Of a stretch of 50,224 nt of DNA, positions 24,939 to 33,653 are shown piece by piece. Under the pieces are notes generated by a model. That model saw nothing but the letters and a program-made list of their open reading frames with translations, searched no databases and was not told the origin of the DNA. Every line of letters begins with the position of its first letter. Within the stretch, counting starts at the first letter, position 1. Origin of the DNA: an uncultured Lachnoanaerobaculum sp. (GTDB taxonomy: Bacteria; Bacillota; Clostridia; Lachnospirales; Lachnospiraceae); the NCBI RefSeq assembly GCF_938015485.1, contig NZ_CALLVU010000072.1, positions 1-50,224 on the forward strand. Direction: 5' to 3'. The translations under genes were made by a program, and so were the position numbers.

Positions 24939-26225
24939 TTAGTCTTCTTTTTTCTTAAGACCGATTGTGGCAAATGCCATACCTACAACAGAACCGAAAA
25001 GTACGATTACATTTCTTGCAATATCGGATGCATCGGCGGTCTTTGGAACTGAGAATCTGCTCTTTGTCTGCTTATGTGAAGAAGGACCCTGTGGAGCAGG
25101 AACTCTTGTAACATTACCTGCCGTATTCTGATTGTTACCGTTTGAAGCAGGAGTAGCAGGAGTCTGAGCAGGTGTAGTAGCAGGAGATGAGTAGCTGCTG
25201 CCGTTTACACTTCTTCTTGAGCCTGAACTGCCTGATCCGCCGCCTGAGCTTCTGTGTCTGCTGTTGGAATTTGTAGCTATTATAACATCTGTCTCTTTCT
25301 TCTCAGGAGTTGTAGGATTTACAACAGGGTTTGAAGGAGTTGCAGGTCTCGGGTTTGAAGGTGTTGCACTAGCTGCAGGTGTTTGTGCCGCATTTCTTAC
25401 ACTGTTTATAATAAAGATAAACTGTGCATTTGAGTGCTTAGCTTTTCTTCTTACATAGATTGCATCGTTTTCACCGAGGTTTTGGATGCTCTTTCCTGCA
25501 GGAAGATTAAGTGTAAAGTTGCCCGAAGCGTCTGCTGTAGCGCTTGCATTTGAAAGAGCTACGATATTTGCACTTGCATTGAAGATGCTGTTTGCCATAG
25601 CTGTTGTAATAGAACCGCTTGTCTGTGTGGCAACAGTGTACTCATATGTGTAGTCGTTTAAGCTCTGTGCAACGGAGTTGTTGTAAAGTGAACCGCCTGT
25701 TACCTTTGCCGAAAGTGTTGTAGCACCTACTGTAGGGAACTCAACGCTGATCTGTGTATCATTGTTTACAATCTTATTTGCCATAACGGATAAAGTATTT
25801 GAACCTACAGTTGATGTAACATTTATACCCATCTGCTCAGAGTTATGGAATCTTGTCTGCCAGTTTGCAGGAAGCTGGAAGCTGAATCCTGTCCAAGCGC
25901 CTGTGCTGCCTGTCCATATAAGAGGAAGGTTTGTAAGTACGGCGGCAGGAGAAGAGTTTCTTGTGTCAGGATATATGTCAACAGCCGTACTTGCCTTTAC
26001 AGCGTCGCTTACGCCTGCACCTTCAAGTGTTACGGTAACGGTATTTCCTGAAATGGTAACGGCGTCGGTATTAGGAATGGCGTGTCCCTGTGCTACCGCC
26101 GGGTCTGTAGCAAAAGCGCCTGCAAAAACATTGATTGTAGGTATTGCTGTAGTTGATATAATCGGTGTAGCCAATGCAAGTGAAAGGGCAACTGCAACGG
26201 CTCTCTTATTAAAACTTAATTTCAT
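24939..26225 (-). CDS. Cell-surface protein with sortase-type C-terminal anchor
   Basis: 428 residues. An N-terminal signal peptide (residues about 1-36, KRAVAVALSLALATPIIS core) is followed by a roughly 270-residue domain rich in Ser, Thr, Ala and Asn that I do not recognise. It reads as a beta-rich adhesin-like module. Then comes a Pro/Thr-rich linker, a Ser/Gly segment and a C-terminal sorting signal: VPKTAD at residue 393, a hydrophobic helix, and the basic tail KKKED. VPKTA is an LPXTG-type variant, so a non-canonical sortase target is likely. No sortase gene is in the window. The start follows AAGGAG. It stands alone on the minus strand. Confidence 0.75.
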   Translation of the reverse strand: MKLSFNKRAVAVALSLALATPIISTTAIPTINVFAGAFATDPAVAQGHAIPNTDAVTISGNTVTVTLEGAGVSDAVKASTAVDIYPDTRNSSPAAVLTNLPLIWTGSTGAWTGFSFQLPANWQTRFHNSEQMGINVTSTVGSNTLSVMANKIVNNDTQISVEFPTVGATTLSAKVTGGSLYNNSVAQSLNDYTYEYTVATQTSGSITTAMANSIFNASANIVALSNASATADASGNFTLNLPAGKSIQNLGENDAIYVRRKAKHSNAQFIFIINSVRNAAQTPAASATPSNPRPATPSNPVVNPTTPEKKETDVIIATNSNSRHRSSGGGSGSSGSRRSVNGSSYSSPATTPAQTPATPASNGNNQNTAGNVTRVPAPQGPSSHKQTKSRFSVPKTADASDIARNVIVLFGSVVGMAFATIGLKKKED

Positions 26226-26310
26226 AATATTTTCTCCTTGTTTTTGTAACTTATTTAATATGCTTGTATTATATAATATTTTTGAAAGACTAAATAAAAA
26301 AGGTACAGAT

Positions 26311-26339
26311 TGCGTTAATTGAGGTATAAACTGCGTTAA
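26311..26339. promoter_or_regulatory. Two TGCGTTAA boxes 21 bases apart
   Basis: TGCGTTAA occurs at 26311-26318 and again at 26332-26339. A 21-base spacing puts both boxes on the same DNA face. They lie between the divergent surface protein and EamA-kamB genes, close to where both promoters should be, and look like a regulator's half-sites. The protein is unknown. Confidence 0.45.
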
Positions 26340-26398
26340 ATTTGAAAATATTACGGGAATCTTACATTTTTTATCTTTTTTTTATAACAAGATTAGGA

Positions 26399-26404
26399 TA
26401 TAAT
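26399..26404 (+). promoter_or_regulatory. Probable -10 box for the EamA-kamB-kamC operon
   Basis: A perfect TATAAT lies 44 bases before the EamA start. The region 17 bases upstream is only a T run, so the -35 element is poor and the promoter may need an activator. Confidence 0.4.
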
Positions 26405-26447
26405 AAAAGAACTAGTGCAAGTTTACTATTCAATATTAGGGGGAAAT

Positions 26448-27347
26448 ATGGTAAAGAACAAGAATGCATTTGGAGTCATGATGTTAATGATGGCGGCAAT
26501 TATATGGGGATCCGCTTTTTCCGCTCAAAGTATAGGTGCAAGATATGTGAATGCTTATACATTTCTTGCAATAAGAAGTTGGATATCCTTTATCGCCATG
26601 ATTCCTGTAGTGTGTTTTTTTAAGAAGAAAAAGTCCGGGGATGAAAAGACAAAGGACAAATCTTATAAAAGGACATTATTTATTGCAAGTCTATGCTCGG
26701 GATTTTTTTTGTTTTTTGCAAGTGCAATGCAGCAGATAGGTATAAAAGAGTCAAATGCATCAAAAGCAGGTTTTATTACAGCACTTTATGTTATCCTGGT
26801 TCCTATTATCTCTATTATATTTTTTAAGGCAAAAGAAGGAATCAGACTTTGGATAAGTGTAGTACTCAGTATAATAGGAATGTTCTTACTCTGTATACAC
26901 GGAGGGATCAGCTTACAATACGGAGATGCTATACTCTTATTTTGTGCCCTTTTGTTTGCTTTGCAGATAATTACAGTAGGACATTTTGTAAAAAAGGTGG
27001 ACGTACTTGACCTTTCCATCTTTCAATTCTTTGTAGTGGCGTGTTTTTCAAGTGTTGTGATGATTGTTGTTGAAAAGCCGCCTGTTGATATGATAATGAA
27101 AGCTCTGCCGGCTCTTTTATATGTAGGAGTTTTAAGCGGAGCCTGCGGATATACTTTACAAAATGTGGGGCAACTGTATGTAAGACCGAGTATTGCAAGC
27201 CTGCTTATGAGTCTTGAAAGTGTGTTCAGTGCGGTTTTTGCATGGATAATACTTGGTGAAGTACTTGGAGGTCGTGAGCTTATAGGAGCAATAATGATGT
27301 TTGTCGCTATTATAGTGGCACAGCTGCCTACAAAAGGGGATGAATGA
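26448..27347 (+). CDS. EamA/DMT family transporter
   Basis: 299 residues from ATG 26448 (MVKNKNAFGVMML) after TAGGGGGAA; an earlier in-frame ATG at 26415 lacks a ribosome binding site. Ten hydrophobic segments in two EamA repeats (IIWGSAFSAQS in the first, SLLMSLESVFSAVFAW in the second). Members export amino acids or other metabolites. The last codons overlap the ATG of kamB, so this exporter is expressed with the lysine aminomutase reactivase genes. Export or exchange of lysine or a fermentation intermediate is a reasonable inference, not shown by sequence. Confidence 0.88.
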   Translation: MVKNKNAFGVMMLMMAAIIWGSAFSAQSIGARYVNAYTFLAIRSWISFIAMIPVVCFFKKKKSGDEKTKDKSYKRTLFIASLCSGFFLFFASAMQQIGIKESNASKAGFITALYVILVPIISIIFFKAKEGIRLWISVVLSIIGMFLLCIHGGISLQYGDAILLFCALLFALQIITVGHFVKKVDVLDLSIFQFFVVACFSSVVMIVVEKPPVDMIMKALPALLYVGVLSGACGYTLQNVGQLYVRPSIASLLMSLESVFSAVFAWIILGEVLGGRELIGAIMMFVAIIVAQLPTKGDE

Positions 27348-28360
27348 TGGATATTTATGATTTGATAAAGAATGAAGACAGGATATCTTTTATAGGTATG
27401 TGTAAAAATGCCGGTAAGACTACGGTACTTAACGAGGTGATAAAGAGTGTACATAACAGAGGCGAAAATATACTGCTTACTTCTATAGGAAGAGACGGTG
27501 AGGAACTTGACCTTGTCACCAATACCAAGAAGCCTGAAATATATATTTATAAAGATGACTATATTGCGACGGCAAGAAATCTGATAAAATACTGTGATAT
27601 AACCAAGGAAATAGTGGAAAGCACAGGTATATACACTCCTATGGGAGAGATAATAATAATAAAGGCGTTAAGTGACGGGTATGTGCAGATAGCCGGACCG
27701 TCCATTGCAACTCAGATGGCTAAGGTGTGTGAAAGTTTCAAAGGCTACAGTGACGGAAAGATTTTGATAGACGGAGCATTGGAAAGAAAGAGCATTGCTA
27801 CAGGCAAGGTCAGCAATGTGGCAATACTTTCAAGCGGCGCCTCATACAGTGTGGATATAGAAAAGACGGTCAGAGACACTATATTTACATCAATGCTTTT
27901 TTCACTTCCGGAGTATAAGTTTAACCTGCCGGATGATTTCAACAAAGAAAATTACAGTGATAAGTATTATATAATAGAAGAAAATCATCTGAAGGAAAAT
28001 AGCGAAAAGATAGATTTAAAGGAAATATGGGCTAAGGAGAGTGAAATAGAGAGTGTATTTGTAAACGGTGCTCTGACCGATGCCATGATAAAACCGCTGC
28101 TGCTCTCAAATGCAAAGCTTGAGGGGAAGAGATTGGTATTTTTTGACGGTTCACGAATATTGATAAATTATGAAAACTTTGAAAAACTCATACAAAGAGG
28201 TATGATATTTTCATGTATTGAAAGAATAAATATTTTAGCAATAACGATAAATCCTTTTTCGGCGTACGGAAATCATTACGATGCGGGGGAGTTCTTAGAA
28301 AGAATGAAAAAATATACAAAATTGCCGGTTATAAATATTGCGGAAAAATATAGGGGGTAA
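27347..28360 (+). CDS. kamB: Lysine 5,6-aminomutase reactivase subunit KamB
   Basis: 337 residues; ATG 27347 or the adjacent in-frame ATG 27344 both fit the AAAGGGG site, and either overlaps the EamA stop. It begins MDIYDLIKNEDRISFIGMCK with a P-loop-like NAGKTTVLNEV. It pairs with the MutS-like KamC downstream, as in known lysine fermentation clusters. There the two proteins are described as reactivating lysine 5,6-aminomutase after suicidal inactivation of its B12 cofactor. I assign function by this pairing and by resemblance; the family is poorly characterised. Confidence 0.8.
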   Translation: MDIYDLIKNEDRISFIGMCKNAGKTTVLNEVIKSVHNRGENILLTSIGRDGEELDLVTNTKKPEIYIYKDDYIATARNLIKYCDITKEIVESTGIYTPMGEIIIIKALSDGYVQIAGPSIATQMAKVCESFKGYSDGKILIDGALERKSIATGKVSNVAILSSGASYSVDIEKTVRDTIFTSMLFSLPEYKFNLPDDFNKENYSDKYYIIEENHLKENSEKIDLKEIWAKESEIESVFVNGALTDAMIKPLLLSNAKLEGKRLVFFDGSRILINYENFEKLIQRGMIFSCIERINILAITINPFSAYGNHYDAGEFLERMKKYTKLPVINIAEKYRG

Positions 28361-28362
28361 AG

Positions 28363-29799
28363 ATGGATTTTTGGCAAAGAGAAAATATAGGTTTTGAATT
28401 CATAAAGGGCAAAATGTTGCCTGCCACACCTTTCGGAGCCGAGCTTGTAAAGAGTATAAGACCTTTTGGAAAAGATGAGAGAGATATTTTGGAGACTGAA
28501 TTAAGTAATTTAAATAAGCTTTCTTTAAATTATGAAGAGGTAAAATCCGATATCAATGCAATAAGAAGAATATTTATGCAGATGAAGGATGTAAGGGGTT
28601 CTATAAAGTTCGGAAGAGACAATACACTTTCAGATATAGAACTGTTTGAGATAAAGATATTGCTTATGCAACTTGAAAAGCTGAAACCGATTGTTGAAAG
28701 AGTAGTGGATGAACTTGGACTTGACGGCTTTTTCATAGAGCCTGTAAGTATGGCGGTGGATATACTTGACCCTGACGGCAGGAGGATACCTACTTTTTCA
28801 ATATATGATGAATATTCGGATGCTTTAAGAGAAATCCGAAAGAAAAAGCGTGATATAGAATTAAGGATGCAAAGTGATGAGGCTTTGTTTGATGAGCTTA
28901 AGGATAAGAGACTTTATATTACTGTAGAAGAAGAGAAGGAAGAAAGAAGGATAAGAGAAGAACTTTCAATAAAGTTAAGGCCGTATTTTGATACCGTAAT
29001 AAAGAATATAGATGTTGTTGCAAGACTTGATTTGCTCATAGAAAAGCACCGTGTATCAAAGCTTTATCCTTCATGCCTGCCACAAATTACAAAAGACGCT
29101 CTTACATTGAAAGAAACAATAAATCCTTATATATGTGATATTTTGGAGAGCAAGAGACTTAAGTTTACACCTGTAAGTATAGAGATGGGGCTTGGAACTA
29201 CGGTACTTACAGGTGCAAACATGGGAGGAAAGAGCGTTACTCTAAAGACTGTGGCGCTGAACACATATCTTGCACTTTGCGGATTTTTCGTATATGCAGA
29301 CAGTGCAAGTATTCCCGCTTTTGACGAGATAATTATGATATCGGAGGAGTCACAGTCTGTAGCAAAGGGTCTTTCAAGCTTCGGTGCACAGATTGTGGAA
29401 CTTAAGAATCTTTTAAACGAAATAGAAAATAAATTTGTCTTTGCAATTTTGGACGAGTTTGCAAGAGGAACCAATCCGAAAGAGGGCGAGAGTCTGGTAA
29501 GGGGGCTTGTAGCACTCCTCAATACAAAGAAAACTGTAAGCCTTTTGGTAACTCATTTTGACCATGTGGCTGAGCTTTCAAAGAGTCACTACCAGGTCAG
29601 AGGCTTACAGGGAGTATCGGAGGATAAGATTTCCTCCTCACTTCTTACAAAGTCCGATGACGATGCAAAGATTACCGCCATCTCCGGGTTTATGAATTAC
29701 GGTATCTTTAAGGTGGACAAAGATGCCAAGCCGCCAAAAGAGGCGCTTATGATTTGCAGACTTTTGGGGCTGCAAGATGAACTTTTAGATATACTATAA
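28363..29799 (+). CDS. kamC: Lysine 5,6-aminomutase reactivase ATPase KamC (MutS-related)
   Basis: 478 residues. The N-terminal half is helical and coiled-coil-like (about residues 145-210, many Lys/Glu). The C-terminal half is a MutS-type ATPase: Walker A GANMGGKS at residues 284-291, a signature region SSFGAQIVELKNLL, and Walker B FAILDEFARGTNPKEG. It lacks the MutS mismatch-recognition domain. Within a lysine fermentation locus it matches KamC rather than a DNA repair protein. It starts two bases after the kamB stop. Confidence 0.85.
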   Translation: MDFWQRENIGFEFIKGKMLPATPFGAELVKSIRPFGKDERDILETELSNLNKLSLNYEEVKSDINAIRRIFMQMKDVRGSIKFGRDNTLSDIELFEIKILLMQLEKLKPIVERVVDELGLDGFFIEPVSMAVDILDPDGRRIPTFSIYDEYSDALREIRKKKRDIELRMQSDEALFDELKDKRLYITVEEEKEERRIREELSIKLRPYFDTVIKNIDVVARLDLLIEKHRVSKLYPSCLPQITKDALTLKETINPYICDILESKRLKFTPVSIEMGLGTTVLTGANMGGKSVTLKTVALNTYLALCGFFVYADSASIPAFDEIIMISEESQSVAKGLSSFGAQIVELKNLLNEIENKFVFAILDEFARGTNPKEGESLVRGLVALLNTKKTVSLLVTHFDHVAELSKSHYQVRGLQGVSEDKISSSLLTKSDDDAKITAISGFMNYGIFKVDKDAKPPKEALMICRLLGLQDELLDIL

Positions 29800-29814
29800 T
29801 AGAAAGGCCGGGTT

Positions 29815-30972
29815 ATGCCACTTACTGTTAGGGACATCATTGAGAACAATTTTTTTCCGGGTACCGAACTTATAACAGGAAGAGAGAGTGCCGGAAATAT
29901 AATCAGTTGGGTAAACGTACAGGAGATACTTGATTCTGTAGATATGGTAGGCAGCGGTGAACTGCTTATAACAACAGGATTTGATCTGGCGGATTATACC
30001 AGATATTTTAATTTGATAAAGAGACTGAAGGCAAAGGGAGTTGTCGGACTTATGGTGCAGACAGGCTACTATGTGGACAGTATACCTGTATACATATTGG
30101 AGTCGGCCAGAAAGTATAAGTTTCCGGTACTTGAGCTGCCTGCAAGTTTTTCATTTTCAGAAGTTTTAAAGACTCTTATAAGTGAGATAAACAGAGAGTC
30201 GGTTATAGGCAATCAAAGCTATTTGGATTTCAACTATTTTTATCCAAGGCTTAAGAAAAAGCTTGGTGAGAGCCTTGAAAGAGGCATAGGAAGTGACAAT
30301 ATTATAGCTGTTTTGGCTGTTTCTGCAGTCAATGTATACAATGAGGTGGGACCTGATGTAGAAGAAGCGTTTGAAAATATAAAATCATTGTCTGTAATCA
30401 GCTGTGATACATATATCGGACATTATGAAAAAGATGTACAGATGACATTTTGTCTCGGATTTGAAAATGCTACCAAACTCAGAGATTTGATGGATGAGGT
30501 ACAGGTGGTACTTATAAGACTTTCAAACAAGATAGGATTGAATTTATTTGCTACAGCCGATATAGTTGATGACAACAATCTTGAAAACTGCATCAAACAC
30601 TGTATGGAAGCATTACAGACCTTGCACAGTATCAGAGCTATCAGAGGTACCTGTATGTATGAGCATATGACATTTTTGAAAAAATTGTATTCAATATACA
30701 GAACAAATACACTTTATTCAAAGGAAAATAAGGTGCTCAGGCTTCTACTTGACAAGGACAGAGAATCCGACAGTGACTATATAAAGACTGTAAGGTTTTT
30801 TCTTGAAGAAAACGGTAATGTTACAAGGGCTGCAAAGCGACTTTTTGTCCATAGGCATACCTTGATAAACAGAATGGATGCTATAAAAGATATTACCGGA
30901 TTCAACTTTGACGACTACTATGAGAGACTTGATTTGTCGTTGGCACTTATGTTAAATGATTACTTTGATTAG
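29815..30972 (+). CDS. PucR family transcriptional regulator
   Basis: 385 residues. The N-terminal PucR-type domain covers about residues 1-125 (LTVRDIIENNFFPGTELITG at the start). The C-terminal PucR helix-turn-helix is clear: FLEENGNVTRAAKRLFVH then RHTLINRMDAIKDITG (about 325-370). Such regulators usually activate catabolic genes in response to substrate. It lies between kamBC and the kal-kce-kdd-kam operon, so it is the obvious candidate regulator of lysine fermentation; this is inference from position. Confidence 0.87.
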   Translation: MPLTVRDIIENNFFPGTELITGRESAGNIISWVNVQEILDSVDMVGSGELLITTGFDLADYTRYFNLIKRLKAKGVVGLMVQTGYYVDSIPVYILESARKYKFPVLELPASFSFSEVLKTLISEINRESVIGNQSYLDFNYFYPRLKKKLGESLERGIGSDNIIAVLAVSAVNVYNEVGPDVEEAFENIKSLSVISCDTYIGHYEKDVQMTFCLGFENATKLRDLMDEVQVVLIRLSNKIGLNLFATADIVDDNNLENCIKHCMEALQTLHSIRAIRGTCMYEHMTFLKKLYSIYRTNTLYSKENKVLRLLLDKDRESDSDYIKTVRFFLEENGNVTRAAKRLFVHRHTLINRMDAIKDITGFNFDDYYERLDLSLALMLNDYFD

Positions 30973-30975
30973 AAT

Positions 30976-31026
30976 AAAGATATGGATGAGATAATACTGA
31001 ATATATTTTTCATTCATATCTTTTTT
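30976..31026 (+). terminator. Terminator after the PucR gene
   Basis: AAAGATATGGATGA (30976-30989) pairs with TCATTCATATCTTT (31010-31023) with one G-T wobble, followed by TTTTTT. It isolates kamB-kamC-pucR from the operon downstream. Confidence 0.8.
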
Positions 31027-31371
31027 ATTATGCAATGTATTCAATGAAATATTATAGTTTTGGTATAAAATAGGCATTTATAAAGTTTGCCAATCTACAG
31101 TACTGTATGGAATGATATGTGCATATCGTATACGAGATATGGATTTCAGTGTAGTAAAATAATAAAGTATTATAATCCAAGTTAAAATATCATAGTAAAT
31201 TCAAATATAAAAAACCTCTATATAAAGGGTCTAAATATACGATATATACATTTTGTCCACTAACTTGTATTTTTTTATATACATTTAGTCAGTCCCCAAT
31301 TTCTTAAGTTTATTGTAGAATATTTACATAAAAAAAGAGATGAGTACGGCTTATCTATGTAAGGAGGAAAC
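31027..31371 (+). promoter_or_regulatory. Regulatory gap before the lysine fermentation operon
   Basis: About 345 AT-rich bases without an ORF. It contains the perfect 12-base palindrome TACAGTACTGTA (31096-31107) and, 30 bases on, the inverted repeat CATATC-N8-GATATG (31122-31141). Both are likely operators. There are candidate -10 boxes at 31171 (TATAAT) and before 31322 (TAGAAT), each without a good -35. TTGGTATAAAATAGGCA at 31060-31076 partly resembles a -24/-12 element. The start of transcription cannot be fixed. The kal ribosome binding site is AAGGAGG. Confidence 0.55.
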
Positions 31372-31758
31372 ATGGTTAAATCAACTATTAGGCTTCGTAT
31401 GAGTGCTCATGATGCTCACTACGGCGGTGAGTTGGTAGACGGAGCAAGAATGTTGGGATTATTCGGAGATGTAGCAACCGAACTTTTGATCATCAATGAC
31501 GGTGATGAGGGTCTTTTTAAGGCTTATGACAGCGTAGAGTTTTTGGCACCTGTTCATGCGGGAGATTTTATTGAGGCGACAGGTGAGATCGTTTCTGTAG
31601 GAAACACATCAAGAAAGATGGTATTTGAGGCAAGAAAGGTGATTACACCGAGAACGGATATTAATGATTCCGCATGTGACGTATTAAAAGAGCCTGTAGT
31701 GGTATGCAGAGCAAGCGGAACCTGCGTAGTACTTAAAGACAGACAGAGAAACAAGTAG
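31372..31758 (+). CDS. kal: 3-aminobutyryl-CoA ammonia lyase
   Basis: 128 residues, a small hotdog-fold protein (RLRMSAHDAHYGGELVDGARM at the start). It removes ammonia from L-3-aminobutyryl-CoA to give crotonyl-CoA in lysine fermentation. Identification relies on family resemblance and on being followed at six bases by kce. It is the first gene of the operon. Confidence 0.88.
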   Translation: MVKSTIRLRMSAHDAHYGGELVDGARMLGLFGDVATELLIINDGDEGLFKAYDSVEFLAPVHAGDFIEATGEIVSVGNTSRKMVFEARKVITPRTDINDSACDVLKEPVVVCRASGTCVVLKDRQRNK

Positions 31759-31764
31759 GCAAAT

Positions 31765-32583
31765 ATGGAAAAACTTATTATTACAGCATGTATATGCGGT
31801 GCTGAAGTTACAAAGGAGCAAAATCCTAATGTACCTTATACGGTGGAAGAAATCGTAAGAGAAGCAAAATCCGCTTATGATGCGGGTGCGGCTATCATAC
31901 ATCTTCATGTAAGAGAAGATGACGGAACACCTACACAGAGTGCGGACAGATTCAAAGAATGTATTGATGCTATAAGAAAAGAGTTGCCGGATGTTATTAT
32001 ACAGCCTTCTACAGGCGGTGCGGTAGGTATGAGCAATGAAGAGAGACTTGCACCGATTGATCTTAACCCTGAGATGGCAACACTTGACTGCGGAACCTGC
32101 AATTTCGGCGGTGACGAAATCTTTGTCAATACTGAAAATATGATTGTGGATTTTGCAAAGAAGATGAATGAACACAATGTAAAGCCTGAGATCGAAGTAT
32201 TTGATAAGGGTATGGTGGATATGGCGATTCGTCTTCACAAAAAGGGCTTTATAAAAGCTCCTATGCATTTTGATTTCGTAATGGGCGTAAACGGCGGTAT
32301 TTCGGGAACACCGAGAGATTTATTATTTATGGCGGAGAGCATACCGCAGGGATCAACATGGACCGCTTCAGGAGTCGGAAGAGCGGAATTTCCGATGGTG
32401 ACAATGGCTATTCTTATGGGCGGACATGCAAGAGTAGGATTTGAGGACAATATATATCTTAGCAAGGGCGTAATGGCAAAGTCAAACGGAGAGCTGGTTG
32501 AGAAGGTCGTGAGACTGGCAAAGGAACTTGGCAGAGAAATAGCTACGCCGGATGAAGCAAGAACAATACTTGGTTTAAAATAG
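31765..32583 (+). CDS. kce: 3-keto-5-aminohexanoate cleavage enzyme
   Basis: 272 residues, BKACE family TIM barrel. It condenses 3-keto-5-aminohexanoate with acetyl-CoA and cleaves it to acetoacetate and L-3-aminobutyryl-CoA. The zinc ligands are in IIHLHVRED (HLH). The catalytic Ser/Thr/Arg region is in VNGGISGTPRDLL. The length fits the family. It sits between kal and kdd as in other lysine fermenters. Confidence 0.93.
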   Translation: MEKLIITACICGAEVTKEQNPNVPYTVEEIVREAKSAYDAGAAIIHLHVREDDGTPTQSADRFKECIDAIRKELPDVIIQPSTGGAVGMSNEERLAPIDLNPEMATLDCGTCNFGGDEIFVNTENMIVDFAKKMNEHNVKPEIEVFDKGMVDMAIRLHKKGFIKAPMHFDFVMGVNGGISGTPRDLLFMAESIPQGSTWTASGVGRAEFPMVTMAILMGGHARVGFEDNIYLSKGVMAKSNGELVEKVVRLAKELGREIATPDEARTILGLK

Positions 32584-32595
32584 ATTGGAGGAAGT

Positions 32596-33630
32596 ATGTT
32601 AAAGGGAAATAAGTACGGTATTCACAGAGTTATTGAACCGCAAGGGGTTTTGACACAGGCTGCAAAGAAAATCGACAATGATATGACAAAGAGATATTCA
32701 AATGAGATTATCTGTGACGTTATTTCATTAAATATCGATTCGGCTTCATTTACACAGATTGAGGAAGCTTGCAATAAGGATACTGAAAAGATCGGACAGA
32801 TGATCCTTGATATCGTAAATGAGAGAGGAAAAATGCAAAATCCTGTAACAGGTTCAGGCGGAATGTTTATCGGAACCGTAAGCTATATCGGTGAGGAGCT
32901 TAAGACGGATATTAAGGTCGGTGATAAGATTGCATCTTTGGTATCACTTTCTATGACACCTTTAAAGATTGACAAGATCAAAGCTATTCATCCTGAGATA
33001 GACAGAGTGGACATTGACGGTCAGGCAGTATTATTTGAGAGCGCACTATATGCAAAGCTTCCTGATGATTTACCTGAGCCTCTTGCACTTGCAGCACTTG
33101 ATGTAGCCGGAGCACCTGCTCAAACAGCAAAGCTTGTTCAGTCCGGACAGAGCGTATTGGTACTTGGCGGAGCAGGAAAGAGCGGAATGCTTGTTTGCTA
33201 CGAAGCTATGAAGAGAGTAGGACCTACAGGTAAGGTAGTGGCTATGGACTACAGCAAAGAAGGTGTGGAAGAACTTAAGAAGATGGGACTTTGCCATGAA
33301 GCATTCCAGGCAAGTGCCGCACTTCCTGTAGATGTACTTGAGAAAGCTTTGGAGCTTAATGACGGAAAAGAATATGATGTTTCAATATGCTGTGTAAATG
33401 TAAACAACTGTGAGATGAGTGCAATCCTTCCTGTTCGTGACGGCGGATGTGTATACTTCTTCTCAATGGCTACAAGCTTTACAAAGGCTGCACTCGGAGC
33501 AGAGGGCGTAGGTAAAGATATCGATATGATTATCGGAAACGGATATACAAAGGGACATGATGTTATAACATTACAGGAGATTCGTGAAAATCCTGCAATC
33601 AGAGAAGTATTCGAGAAAAAGTACGTTTAA
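32596..33630 (+). CDS. kdd: L-erythro-3,5-diaminohexanoate dehydrogenase
   Basis: 344 residues. NAD-dependent oxidative deamination of 3,5-diaminohexanoate to 3-keto-5-aminohexanoate. It has a medium-chain dehydrogenase-like layout with a Rossmann motif LVLGGAGKSGMLVCYEAM (around residue 190). The N-terminus (MLKGNKYGIHRVIEPQGVLTQ) is typical of Kdd. The ribosome binding site is TTGGAGGA. Confidence 0.93.
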   Translation: MLKGNKYGIHRVIEPQGVLTQAAKKIDNDMTKRYSNEIICDVISLNIDSASFTQIEEACNKDTEKIGQMILDIVNERGKMQNPVTGSGGMFIGTVSYIGEELKTDIKVGDKIASLVSLSMTPLKIDKIKAIHPEIDRVDIDGQAVLFESALYAKLPDDLPEPLALAALDVAGAPAQTAKLVQSGQSVLVLGGAGKSGMLVCYEAMKRVGPTGKVVAMDYSKEGVEELKKMGLCHEAFQASAALPVDVLEKALELNDGKEYDVSICCVNVNNCEMSAILPVRDGGCVYFFSMATSFTKAALGAEGVGKDIDMIIGNGYTKGHDVITLQEIRENPAIREVFEKKYV

Positions 33631-33653
33631 TATACATAAGTAAGGGGAATCAA

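Noticed and set aside
28363..29799. DNA mismatch repair MutS
   Set aside because: Only the ATPase part is MutS-like; the mismatch-binding domain is absent and the gene is paired with kamB in a lysine fermentation locus.
31060..31076. Sigma-54 (-24/-12) promoter before the lysine operon
   Set aside because: The -24 half (TGGTATA) fits but the -12 half (AGGCA) is poor, and the one sigma-54-type activator in the window lacks the motifs needed to use such a promoter.
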